The notes under the pieces: generated by a model
Databases searched by the model: none
The model's input: the letters and a program-made list of their open reading frames with translations, nothing else
Told to the model about the DNA's origin: nothing
Translations under genes and position numbers: made by a program
Part shown: positions 22,065-29,917 of the stretch, piece after piece
Numbering within the stretch: the first letter of the stretch is position 1
How the letters are laid out: each line of letters begins with the position of its first letter
From: GCA-003244245 sp039924425
GTDB taxonomy: Bacteria > Actinomycetota > Actinomycetes > Mycobacteriales > Pseudonocardiaceae
NCBI GenBank assembly: GCA_039924425.1
Contig: JBDTAX010000034.1
Location: 1-31,942 of the forward strand
DNA: 31,942 nt
Direction: 5' to 3'

Positions 22065-23771
22065 ATGACCCCACCACCCGGCGCACGTCGGAGCGTCCGC
22101 CGCCGACGTACGGCTGCGGCGCTGATCGCCACGGGCACGACAATGCTGGCCGTCACCATGGCCGGCATGGGCCCGCACGCCAGCGCGTCTAGCCACCGCG
22201 AGGCTCCCCTGATTTCAGGGCTCCCGCAGTTGGACAACACTGATGTGTACGCCTTCACCAGCCCGGACCGGCCAGACACGGTGACAATCGTCGCCAACTG
22301 GATTCCGTTCGAGGAGCCCAATGGTGGCCCGAACTTCTATCCGTGGGCCGAAGGCGCGCATTACGACATCAACATCGACAGCCATGGTGATGGCAGGCCC
22401 GACATCACCTACCGCTGGGAGTTCCATAACGAGGACCGTCGCGACGGCAAGACGTTCCTCTACAACAACGGCGTCGTGCACAACCTCAACGACCCGACGC
22501 TGCTGTTCAAGCAGCATTACCGGCTGACCGAGTTCAAGCGGGACCGGGGCGGTGAGCGGGTGCTGGTCAACGACGGGTTGTCAGCTCCGTCGGACGTCGG
22601 TCCGACGTCCATGCCGGACTATCACCGGCTGCGGGACGAGGCGATCCAAGGCCTTCCCGGCGGCGGTGCGACCTACGCTGGCCAGGCCGCCGATCCGTTC
22701 TTCCTGGACCTGCGGGTGTTCGACCTGCTTTATGGCGCACCCAAGCTCAATGAGGTTGGGCAGAACACGCTGCGCGGGTACAACGTCAACACCATCGCGA
22801 TCCAGGTGCCCAAGAGGGAACTGGCGTTGCACAATGACGCGGCGGGCAACCCGGTCATCGGTGTTTGGAGCACTACTGAGCAGCGGAGCCTGACGCTGAA
22901 CCCGCACGGTGGGGCCAGCCTCAGCGGCAAGTACGTTCAGGTTTCCCGGTTGGGCAACCCACTGGTGAACGAGGTAATCTCGGCCGCTGGCCAGAAGGAC
23001 GCTTTTAACGCTTCCCAGCCGGTGGACGATCACAAGAACCAGGCCTTCTTGGATCGGGTGATCGACCCTGAGGTGCCCAAGGATGTCCAGCTTCTCTACG
23101 GCATCAAGGCACCGTCGGCGCCACGCAATGACCTCGTGGAGATCTTCGCTACCGGCGTCGCCAAGGCCGCTCCCGGTCCGATCAAGGCTGATCTCAACTC
23201 GCAACTCCTCAACCGGGACGTGAACCCGAAAGAGTTCGTCCCCGCCGAGGAGGAGCGGTTGAACATGGGTGTCCCGGTCGCCCACGATCCGAACCGGCTC
23301 GGGGTGCTCGGTGGTGACCTGCAAGGGTTCCCCAACGGCCGCCGGCTCAGTGACGATGTCGTCGACATCGAGCTCCAGACGCTGGAAGGCGCGTTCTACC
23401 ACGGTCTGCCGCCACACATCGTTCAGGCGCTGGCCGCTGGGGACGGGGTCGACCACGCTGGCCGTCCGTTCGGCGACTCCTTCCCCTACGTGTCGCTGCC
23501 CTATGACCAGGCTGTGAACACCGCTGGTCCGGGCGATGGGGACGATCACCACGGTGACCACCACGGTGATCACAGCGACGACCCGTTTGGCTCTCCGAGT
23601 GGCGGGGACCACCGTGGTGGCGGGGGTTTCCTGGGGTTGGGCAACTTGCTCGGCACGATGAGCACGACGAGCACCCCGTTCATTGGCGGGCTGTTCGGGA
23701 TGGTGATGCTCGGCTCAGGAGCGTTTTTGCTCCGGCGCCGCGCTCCCCTAGGGTCTCCCGTGGCTAGCTGA
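22065..23771 (+). CDS. Secreted DUF4331 protein with His/Asp-rich linker
   Basis: A 568-residue exported protein. An Arg-rich N-terminus and hydrophobic segment (17-36) end near ASA, and the mature protein begins SSHREAPLISGLPQLDNTDVYAF, the hallmark of DUF4331. Other family segments are ANWIPFEEPNGGPNFYPWA, YDINIDSHGDGRPDITYRWEF and FGDSFPYVSLPYD. After the domain comes a linker rich in His, Asp and Gly (about 490-508, including DDHHGDHHGDHSDD), then a C-terminal hydrophobic helix and an Arg tail (LLRRRAP), so it is probably anchored outside the membrane. No LPXTG motif. ATG 22065 has GGAAGGA six bases upstream. It is the first gene of a four-gene operon ending in a NicO-type exporter and a lipoprotein; a metal-binding role for the linker is inference. 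Confidence 0.93.
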   Translation: MTPPPGARRSVRRRRTAAALIATGTTMLAVTMAGMGPHASASSHREAPLISGLPQLDNTDVYAFTSPDRPDTVTIVANWIPFEEPNGGPNFYPWAEGAHYDINIDSHGDGRPDITYRWEFHNEDRRDGKTFLYNNGVVHNLNDPTLLFKQHYRLTEFKRDRGGERVLVNDGLSAPSDVGPTSMPDYHRLRDEAIQGLPGGGATYAGQAADPFFLDLRVFDLLYGAPKLNEVGQNTLRGYNVNTIAIQVPKRELALHNDAAGNPVIGVWSTTEQRSLTLNPHGGASLSGKYVQVSRLGNPLVNEVISAAGQKDAFNASQPVDDHKNQAFLDRVIDPEVPKDVQLLYGIKAPSAPRNDLVEIFATGVAKAAPGPIKADLNSQLLNRDVNPKEFVPAEEERLNMGVPVAHDPNRLGVLGGDLQGFPNGRRLSDDVVDIELQTLEGAFYHGLPPHIVQALAAGDGVDHAGRPFGDSFPYVSLPYDQAVNTAGPGDGDDHHGDHHGDHSDDPFGSPSGGDHRGGGGFLGLGNLLGTMSTTSTPFIGGLFGMVMLGSGAFLLRRRAPLGSPVAS

Positions 23772-23776
23772 GCACC

Positions 23777-23826
23777 GACCTGGGGTGTGACTGGGTCACT
23801 CAGCGTGATCGGTCACACCCCAGGTC
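23777..23826 (+). terminator. 15-bp perfect hairpin inside the DUF4331 operon
   Basis: GACCTGGGGTGTGAC (23777-23791) pairs with GTCACACCCCAGGTC (23812-23826); a small TCAC/GTGA stem (23796-23799, 23805-23808) sits in the 20-base loop. It starts five bases after the DUF4331 stop and ends 28 bases before the TPR start. There is no T tract. It may be a partial terminator or mRNA-stability hairpin that makes DUF4331 more abundant than the downstream proteins. Confidence 0.65.
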
Positions 23827-23854
23827 CGCTTCACCACAGACTGGAGAACGTTCC

Positions 23855-25198
23855 TTGGCTATCCGGATTCGGCGTCAGTGGGCAGCGACCTTGCTGGCCG
23901 CCGCGGGTGTTCCGCTCGTTGTGGTCGCGATTGTGAGCTTGGCCTCCGGCCGCTCCACCGAGGTGTCGCCCGACACGGTCCCCCGGGTCGCAGCAGTCGG
24001 GGACAACCCGGCCGCGCGAGGGGGAGCTCTCTCCGCAGCCATCGAGGGTTTTCAGAAGCGCCTTCGGGACGTCCCCACGGATGGTCCCACCTGGGCAGCG
24101 CTGAGCATCCCGTACATCGAGCAGGCCCGCATCACGGCCGACCCCAGCTACTACGCCAAAGCTCAAGGCGCGCTGGAGCGATCTTTCCAGGTCAAGCCGG
24201 ACGACAACGCCGAAGCCATGATCGGCATGGGCGCGTTGACCAACGCCCGCCACGACTTCGCCGCCGCCCGAGACTGGGGCGAGAAGGCCCGCGCGATCCG
24301 GCCCGACACCGCCGAGGTGTACGCCGTCCTCACCGACGCCTACACCCAGCTCGGGCAGCCCCAGGCGGCTACCGACGCTGTTCAGCACATGCTCGACCTG
24401 CAGCCCGGGGTCAGCTCGCTGACTCGGGCCTCCTATGACCTGGAGCTGCACGGGCGAGTCGCGGACGCGCGCACCGCGCTGCTGCAGGCACTGGAGGAGG
24501 CCATCACGACATCCGATGTCGCCTACTGCCGCTACTACCTCGGTGAGCTGGCCTTCAACTCCGGCCAACTGGACGAGGCTGCCCGGCAGTATCAGGCGGG
24601 CATCAACGCCGGTGAGGACTCCCCGGCGTTGGAGCAGGGCCTCGCCAAGGTCGCTGCCGCTCGGGGAAATCGCGATGCGGCGCTGGTCAGATACCAGCGG
24701 TTGACCCAACAGCTGCCGCTGCCGCAGTACATCGCCGAGTACGCCGAACTGCTCACCGTCGCCGGTCGCGGCGACCAAGCCAAGACACAGCTCGAGCTGC
24801 TCGACGCTCAGCAGCGACTTTTCGCCGCGAACGGCGTCACCGATGACCTCACCGCCGCGATCACGCAGGCCGATCTCGGCGACCCGGCGCAGGCCGTTGC
24901 GCATGGCCGGGCCGAATGGAACCACCGGCACATGCTCCTGGTGGCCGACGCTTTGGCGTGGGCGCTGCACGCCGACGGGCACGACGCCGACGCACTGGGC
25001 TACGCCGATCAGGCCGCCGCCACTGGCTACCGCAGCGCGCTGTTCAGCTACCACCGCGGCATGATCCTCAAGGCCTTGGGCCGCGACGCCGAGGCGCGCC
25101 AAGAACTGTCGACGGCATTGCAGATCAACCCGTACTTCTCCCCGCTGCAGGCCCCTCGAGCTCTCGCCGCCCTGGCGCAGCTGCGGGACACCCGGTGA
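23855..25198 (+). CDS. Membrane-anchored tetratricopeptide repeat protein
   Basis: A 447-residue protein with one N-terminal membrane helix (about residues 8-30, ATLLAAAGVPLVVVAIVSLA) and an extracytoplasmic body of TPR-like helical pairs. Repeats are clear around YYAKAQGALERSFQVKPDDN, AARDWGEKARAIRPDTAEVY, QLDEAARQYQAGINAGEDSP, and the last one GRDAEARQELSTALQINPYF. TPR proteins are scaffolds, so it probably holds the secreted and membrane partners of this operon together. Translation starts at TTG 23855 with GGAGAA seven bases upstream; no ATG or GTG in frame gives the signal anchor. Its stop overlaps the exporter GTG (GTGA), so translation of the two is coupled. Confidence 0.88.
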   Translation: MAIRIRRQWAATLLAAAGVPLVVVAIVSLASGRSTEVSPDTVPRVAAVGDNPAARGGALSAAIEGFQKRLRDVPTDGPTWAALSIPYIEQARITADPSYYAKAQGALERSFQVKPDDNAEAMIGMGALTNARHDFAAARDWGEKARAIRPDTAEVYAVLTDAYTQLGQPQAATDAVQHMLDLQPGVSSLTRASYDLELHGRVADARTALLQALEEAITTSDVAYCRYYLGELAFNSGQLDEAARQYQAGINAGEDSPALEQGLAKVAAARGNRDAALVRYQRLTQQLPLPQYIAEYAELLTVAGRGDQAKTQLELLDAQQRLFAANGVTDDLTAAITQADLGDPAQAVAHGRAEWNHRHMLLVADALAWALHADGHDADALGYADQAAATGYRSALFSYHRGMILKALGRDAEARQELSTALQINPYFSPLQAPRALAALAQLRDTR

Positions 25199-26700
25199 TC
25201 CGTTGGCTGCTCGGGTCGCTCGGGCTGGCCGCGGTGGCGGTGATCGGACCGCTGGCCGGGACGGCTCTAGCCCACCCACTGGGAAATTTCACCGTCAACC
25301 ACTACGACGGGCTCACGCTGCTGCGCGACCACATCACCGACCACGCCATCGTCGACGTCGCGGAGATCCCGACCCTGCAGGACAAGCCGTTGGCTGACAC
25401 CAACGGGGACGGTGTGATCAGCGCCACCGAGGCCTCGGCGTTCGCGGCCCGCGAGTGTGCCCAGGTGGTGGGTGGGCTGACCGCTTCGGTGGACGGGGTG
25501 CCGCTGCGGTGGGCGGTGCGCGGCGCGAGCACACAGTACCCACCTGGCCAGGCCGGCCTGCCGACCACCCGGTTGACCTGCGAGCTGTCCGCGCCCGCCC
25601 AGCTCGACCGGGCCGCCACACTCTCCTTCGCCGACGGCTACCGCGCCGACCGAGTGGGCTGGCACGAGATCACCGCCGTCGGCAACGGGGTGCGGTTGCT
25701 CGACCCACAGGTTCCGGCGACGAGCGTGAGCGATGAACTGCGCCGCTACCCCAACGACCTGCTCAGCTCACCACTGGGCGTGCGCGACGCGACGCTGCGG
25801 ACCGAGCCCGGCAGCGGCGTGACCGGTGGCGGGCTCGGCGCGGCGCTGCCTACCGCCGGGCTGCTGGAGCGCTGGAGCGGGGGCGTCACGCGGCTGTTCA
25901 CCGACCTGGTGGGCGGATCCTTGACTCCCCTGGTGGGTGTGCTGGCGGTACTACTGTCCCTGGTTGTCGGCGCGGCCCACGCCGCGCTGCCTGGGCACGG
26001 CAAGACCGTCATGGCCGCTTACCTGGCCGGGCGGCGCGGCACCCGCCGGGACGCCGTGGTGGTGGGTGCCACGGTGACGCTCACCCATACCGCCGGGGTG
26101 CTGGTGCTCGGACTGCTGGTGACGGTGTTCAGCTCGCTGGCCCCAGAAGATGTGCTGCGCTGGCTCGGTGTGATCAGTGGCCTGGTGGTGGCCGGGATCG
26201 GCGCCGGGCTGTTGCGCTCCGCGCTGCGGCAGCGCTCGGCCGCTCGGGCGGTCCCCGTCCCGGTCGACTCAGTTATGGTGCCGGTCGGGGTTGGCGCCGG
26301 AGTCGGCGCCCCGCCAGCCCACGGACACGGACACGGACACGGAGGCTCACAGCTGGCGGGCAACCGCTACGGCCGGAGCGCGCTGGTCGCCATGGGGATC
26401 GCTGGCGGTCTCGTCCCGAGCCCCACCGCACTGGTAGTCCTGTTCAGCGCGGTCGCGCTAGGGCGGACCTGGTTCGGGGTCATACTCGTCGTCTGTTACG
26501 GGGCGGGCATGGCCGCCACACTCACCGCAGCCGGGCTGATCCTGGTCCGGGTCCGGGATCACCTGGAGCTCAACCACTCCGGCGCGCGGTTGCGCCAGCG
26601 CGCCCAGGGACTCCTCGCCGCGCTGCCCGTGCTCACCGCACTGCTGGTCCTGATCGTCGGGTTGGGACTGGCCGCCAGCAGTATCGGCCCCGCGAGCTAA
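25195..26700 (+). CDS. NicO-type (HupE/RcnA-like) exporter with EF-hand loop
   Basis: A 501-residue membrane protein. A signal peptide ends near ALA, and the exported N-terminal domain starts HPLGNFTVNHYDGL, as in HupE/UreJ-2-like proteins. It carries a perfect 12-residue EF-hand loop, DTNGDGVISATE (68-79). The transporter part begins near residue 240 with about six helices. It includes the NicO signature AAHAALPGHGKTVMAAYLAGRRG, TLTHTAGVLVLGLL, a His-Gly tract (HGHGHGHGG, about 375-383) in a loop, and ALVAMGIAGGLVPSPTALVVL. NicO proteins move Ni2+ or Co2+, though some relatives carry other solutes; the cargo here is unknown. The start is GTG 25195, overlapping the TPR stop by four bases. Confidence 0.9.
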   Translation: MIRWLLGSLGLAAVAVIGPLAGTALAHPLGNFTVNHYDGLTLLRDHITDHAIVDVAEIPTLQDKPLADTNGDGVISATEASAFAARECAQVVGGLTASVDGVPLRWAVRGASTQYPPGQAGLPTTRLTCELSAPAQLDRAATLSFADGYRADRVGWHEITAVGNGVRLLDPQVPATSVSDELRRYPNDLLSSPLGVRDATLRTEPGSGVTGGGLGAALPTAGLLERWSGGVTRLFTDLVGGSLTPLVGVLAVLLSLVVGAAHAALPGHGKTVMAAYLAGRRGTRRDAVVVGATVTLTHTAGVLVLGLLVTVFSSLAPEDVLRWLGVISGLVVAGIGAGLLRSALRQRSAARAVPVPVDSVMVPVGVGAGVGAPPAHGHGHGHGGSQLAGNRYGRSALVAMGIAGGLVPSPTALVVLFSAVALGRTWFGVILVVCYGAGMAATLTAAGLILVRVRDHLELNHSGARLRQRAQGLLAALPVLTALLVLIVGLGLAASSIGPAS

Positions 26701-26710
26701 GGGAGTTCCC

Positions 26711-27061
26711 ATGCGTTCATACCGGTTCCTGCCCTGCGTCCTCGGGCTCACGCTGCTCGCCGTGGCCTCCTGCTCCGCAGGCGCTGCCGCCGAGGACCCC
26801 GGACCCGTGTTCGACAGCGAGGGCGGGCGCGCCGTGGCCTGCATGGCCCACCAGCCGGCCGCACCGGGCAACCGCTACACGGATCCGCAACTTCGGGACA
26901 CCGCGCAGGTGCTGATGGTGTTGCACTACTACACGGCCAACGGATCCAAGCGCTACTGCGACGGAAAGCCACCCACCGCCGTCGACCGCCGCTGGGCCCA
27001 GCTCTACGTCGACCTCGGCGCCGATCCCGCCGCCGTCGCCCGGCTACTGCCCACCCGGTGA
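26711..27061 (+). CDS. Small lipoprotein of the DUF4331-TPR-NicO operon
   Basis: A 116-residue protein with a lipoprotein signal: RSYRFLPCVLGLTLLAVASC, the lipobox being VASC with lipidated cysteine at 21. The mature part has two further cysteines (in AVACMAHQP and KRYCDGKPP) that could form a disulfide, a helix around DPQLRDTAQVLMVLHYYTANGS, and ends DLGADPAAVARLLPTR. I do not recognise a family. ATG 26711 has AAGGGAG upstream, ten bases after the exporter stop, so it belongs to the same operon. Its last 58 bases overlap the convergent symporter gene antisense. Confidence 0.85.
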   Translation: MRSYRFLPCVLGLTLLAVASCSAGAAAEDPGPVFDSEGGRAVACMAHQPAAPGNRYTDPQLRDTAQVLMVLHYYTANGSKRYCDGKPPTAVDRRWAQLYVDLGADPAAVARLLPTR

Positions 27062-28041
27062 GCGCCACTGGCGTAGCGGCGGGCCAGCCATGCGCACGCC
27101 ATCAGTTGGATCTGGTGAAACAGCATCAGCGGCAGCACGATCAGGCCGACGGTCTGTGCCGAGAACAGCACGGTCGCCATCGGGATGCCGCTGGCCAGGC
27201 TCTTCTTCGATCCGCAGAACACGATGCAAATCTCGTCCGCACGGGAGAAGCCAAGCATGCGGGCCACCACCGTGGTCGCGACTAGGACGATCGCCAGCAA
27301 TAACACGTTCACCGCCACCAGCAGCAGCAGTGACACCGGCGTCAGCCGGTGCCAGATGCCAGCGACGACACCCTCGCTGAACGCCGAGTAGACCACCAGC
27401 AGAATCGAGCCTTTGTCGACCAACCCGAGGATTTTCTTGTTGCGCTCGACGAAACCACCGATCCAGCGCCGCACCAACTGCCCGGCCACGAAGGGCACCA
27501 ACAGCTGCAAAAGAATATGGTCCACCGACCCCAGCGACACGCCGCCCTGACCATGGAACAGGAAAAAAGCCACCAACAGTGGAGTAAGCACGATACCGAT
27601 CAGATTGGAGAACGAGGCGCTGCAGATCGCCGCGGCCACGTTACCCCTGGCGGTCGAGGTGAACACAATGGAGGACTGCACAGTCGAGGGCAGGAAGGAC
27701 AAGAACAGCAGCCCTGCGTAAAGCTCCGGGGTCAGTACCGTGGGCACCAGTAGTCGCGCGGCAAGACCCAGCAGCGGGAACAGAACATAGGTGCTGGCCA
27801 CGACCACCGAGTGCAGCCGCCAGTGCCGCAGCCCGTCAACGGCCTGCCTGGTGGAGAGCCTGGCGCCGTAGAGGAAGAACAGGAATCCGATGGCGATGGT
27901 CGTCGTATAGCCGAAGCCCACCGCGGCACTGCCCCTGGTCGGTGCGAGCGAGGCTATCGCGACGGTGGCGAGCAGCGCGAGAATGTAGGGATCGACCCGC
28001 AGCCGAGACAGGATTGCGGTTAAACGAGAAGCATCCGCCAC
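27004..28041 (-). CDS. Bile acid:sodium symporter family (SBF-like) permease
   Basis: A 345-residue integral membrane protein of the SBF-like/YfeH type (SLC10A7-like), with ten likely helices. Typical parts are the FLFFLYGARLSTRQAVDGL segment, LFLSFLPSTVQSSIVFTSTARGN, SASFSNLIGIVLTPLLVAFF, and FCGSKKSLASGIPMATVLF in the second half. Such proteins are sodium-coupled organic anion transporters; the substrate is unknown. GTG 28041 is chosen because GGAGGG precedes it by eight bases; the GTG at 28050 is too close to that ribosome site. It lies 58 bases downstream of the lyase gene on the same strand, probably one transcript. The 3' end overlaps the lipoprotein gene on the other strand by 58 bp. 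Confidence 0.9.
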   Translation of the reverse strand: MADASRLTAILSRLRVDPYILALLATVAIASLAPTRGSAAVGFGYTTTIAIGFLFFLYGARLSTRQAVDGLRHWRLHSVVVASTYVLFPLLGLAARLLVPTVLTPELYAGLLFLSFLPSTVQSSIVFTSTARGNVAAAICSASFSNLIGIVLTPLLVAFFLFHGQGGVSLGSVDHILLQLLVPFVAGQLVRRWIGGFVERNKKILGLVDKGSILLVVYSAFSEGVVAGIWHRLTPVSLLLLVAVNVLLLAIVLVATTVVARMLGFSRADEICIVFCGSKKSLASGIPMATVLFSAQTVGLIVLPLMLFHQIQLMACAWLARRYASGAHRVGSSRATAAGSAPRST

Positions 28042-28099
28042 CGTGGGCACCCTCCGGGGTCGTGCTCACAAACGAATTCGCGCACGTGCGGTTGCGCTG

Positions 28100-28966
28100 T
28101 CAGACCGCGATGGTGTCCCTGGCATGTTTGGCGTGGTGGCGGCTGATGTTGCGCTCCAGCAGTGCCAGCGCGGCGCCAACGCCAACATTGCCCTCGTCGA
28201 CTTCCGGCAGCCGACCGTCCTCGGCCCGCAGCTCCAGCATCGCTCTGTCCATCGCGGCCTGCGCGGCAAACAGACACGGTGTGCTGTAGATCGCCACATT
28301 GACGCCGGCGTCCTCCAGCTCGGTCAGCGACAACCTCGGGGACTTGCCGCCGGCGATCTGGTTGAACAGCAACGGCTTGTCGCCGATGACCGAGCGTACC
28401 TTGCGAATTGCCGCCACACTGCGCACGCCGTCGACGAGCAGCACGTCGGCGTCAGTCGCGGCCAGCGCCTGTGCCCTGCGCAGGATTTCCGATTCCTCGG
28501 TGGCATCAGTGCGCGCCACGACGAGCAGATCCTGGCGGGTCTCGAGCACGAGGTTCAGTTTCTCCAAGTACTCTCGCAGCGGCAACAGCTGTTTGCCATC
28601 CACATGCCCGCAGCGCCTGGGCCGCTTCTGGTCCTCCAGGATCACCCCCGATGCGCCGATGCGCTCCAAGTGCTCCACGACGTGGCAGGCGACCTCGGAG
28701 TCGACGTAACCGTCGTCGATGTCGACGAGCAGGTGATGGCGCGGGAAGGCCAGCCGCAGCCGTTGCACGAAGTTCACCATATCGGGCCACGCGATGAACC
28801 CGATATCGGGAAGGCCGTAATAGGAGGCCGCGAAACCGAAACCGGAGACGAACAAGCCGCCATAGTGCTGCGCGGCCACCGAGGCGGAGAACATGTCGAA
28901 CACTCCGATGAGCGGGGTGATGCTCTCGGATTGCACGTCCCGCTGAAGTACGCTACCATGCCCCAT
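28100..28966 (-). CDS. Isocitrate lyase/PEP mutase superfamily lyase
   Basis: A 288-residue TIM-barrel enzyme of the ICL/PEPM superfamily. N-terminal pattern: PLIGVFDMFSASVAAQHYGG. The metal site reads LLVDIDDGYVDSE (79-91), lacking the usual final Gly of DxDxGYG. The EDQKRPRRCGHVDGK segment (111-125) has the catalytic cysteine of the (K/R)CGH motif, favouring a C-C lyase (methylisocitrate or dimethylmalate lyase-like) over a phosphonomutase. ARTDA is at 151-155. Such enzymes cleave 2-hydroxy-dicarboxylates to pyruvate, glyoxylate or similar. ATG 28966 lacks a ribosome site. It is followed by the SBF-like permease and diverges from the COG4705 gene across a cluster of CTCAT motifs. Confidence 0.87.
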   Translation of the reverse strand: MGHGSVLQRDVQSESITPLIGVFDMFSASVAAQHYGGLFVSGFGFAASYYGLPDIGFIAWPDMVNFVQRLRLAFPRHHLLVDIDDGYVDSEVACHVVEHLERIGASGVILEDQKRPRRCGHVDGKQLLPLREYLEKLNLVLETRQDLLVVARTDATEESEILRRAQALAATDADVLLVDGVRSVAAIRKVRSVIGDKPLLFNQIAGGKSPRLSLTELEDAGVNVAIYSTPCLFAAQAAMDRAMLELRAEDGRLPEVDEGNVGVGAALALLERNISRHHAKHARDTIAV

Positions 28967-29013
28967 TTTGTTCAGCTATCCCCTCTATCGCGACTCCCCC
29001 ACACCGAACACAC

Positions 29014-29058
29014 CTCATGGTGCACCACCGAGATGAGAAGCCTCTCATCTCTCATGAG
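29014..29058. promoter_or_regulatory. Cluster of CTCAT/ATGAG motifs with 9-bp palindrome
   Basis: Between the divergent lyase (start 28966) and COG4705 gene, CTCAT occurs at 29014, 29044 and 29051 and its complement ATGAG at 29033 and 29054; another CTCAT is at 29087. GAGATGAGA (29030-29038) and TCTCATCTC (29043-29051) form a perfect 9-bp inverted repeat with a 4-base loop, and CTCATGAG is itself a palindrome. This is how an operator for a dimeric regulator with several half-sites would look. Confidence 0.5.
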
Positions 29059-29089
29059 CCTCACATCGCGGGTTGCCAGACTCGGACTC

Positions 29090-29917
29090 ATGACGATAAA
29101 TCCCCAGCGGGTCGCGCCGCACGCGCGGGCCCGCCAGATGCTGAACAAGGTCCCAGAGGTCACGATCTACTTCTGGATCATCAAGATCCTCGCCACCACG
29201 GTTGGTGAGACGGCGGCGGATTTCCTGAGCGTCAAGCTCGGCCTGGGGCTGACCGGGGCGGGCTACGTCGTGGGTGGCCTGTTGATTGTGGTGCTGTTCT
29301 TCCAGTTCAAGTCCCGGAAGTATGTTCCGGGGATCTATTGGCTCGCGGTCGTGCTGATCAGCATCGTCGGTACGTTGATCACTGACAATCTGGTGGACAA
29401 CTTCGGGGTCGCTTTGCAGACCACCACCATTGTCTTTGGTCTCGCGCTGGCCGTGACCTTCGCGGCGTGGTACGCCAGGGAGCGGACCCTGTCCATCCAC
29501 TCGATCTACACCACCCGCCGGGAAGCCTTCTACTGGTTGGCGATCCTGTTCACCTTCGCCTTGGGCACCGCCGCCGGTGACCTCGTGGCGGAGCGGCTGC
29601 AGCTGGGCTATTGGCTTTCCGCGCTGATGTTCGGCGCGCTGATCGCCCTGGTCGCCCTGGCCCACTTCGGGGTCAGGCTCAACGCGGTGCTGGCGTTCTG
29701 GATCGCCTACATCCTGACCCGCCCGTTGGGCGCCTCCCTGGGCGACTACCTGTCACAGCCCGCCAGCCACGGTGGCCTCGGACTGGGCAAAGGCGTGATC
29801 ACCGCGCTGTTCCTGGTCGCGATCGTGAGCCTGGTCGTCTACCTCAGCATCACCGGAAAAGACGAGGCCGCGGCTCAGCCCGCCTTGGCCGCCGAGCAGG
29901 GAGCGAAGGGCAGCTAG
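29090..29917 (+). CDS. COG4705 multi-pass membrane protein
   Basis: A 275-residue membrane protein of the uncharacterised COG4705 group. After a short polar start comes the family signature NKVPEVTIYFWIIKILATTVGETAADFLS, then pairs of helices in an internally repeated pattern: the motif (V)PE..FW..K(I)L(A)TT.GE..AD recurs weakly as REAFYWLAILFTFALGTAAGD and later AFWIAYILTRPLGASLGD. About eight helices in total. Function unknown; the repeat suggests a pore or carrier built from four helix hairpins. ATG 29090 is preferred; in-frame ATGs at 29054 and 29033 lie in the motif cluster. No ribosome site for any. Its stop overlaps the histidine kinase stop. Confidence 0.88.
   Translation: MTINPQRVAPHARARQMLNKVPEVTIYFWIIKILATTVGETAADFLSVKLGLGLTGAGYVVGGLLIVVLFFQFKSRKYVPGIYWLAVVLISIVGTLITDNLVDNFGVALQTTTIVFGLALAVTFAAWYARERTLSIHSIYTTRREAFYWLAILFTFALGTAAGDLVAERLQLGYWLSALMFGALIALVALAHFGVRLNAVLAFWIAYILTRPLGASLGDYLSQPASHGGLGLGKGVITALFLVAIVSLVVYLSITGKDEAAAQPALAAEQGAKGS

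Noticed and set aside
15266..22220. CCCTGA/TCAGGG dyads as one regulon operator (15266-15280, 22028-22046, 22207-22220)
   Set aside because: Spacers are 3, 7 and 2 bp and one copy is inside a gene; the half-site overlaps the AGGGG-type ribosome sites, so recurrence is probably compositional.
24916..25194. Upstream extension of the exporter frame
   Set aside because: Lies within the TPR gene; the signal peptide and the GTGA overlap place the real start at 25,195.
28043..29089. Upstream extension of the COG4705 reading frame
   Set aside because: It runs antisense through the lyase gene; the family sequence begins only near 29,090.
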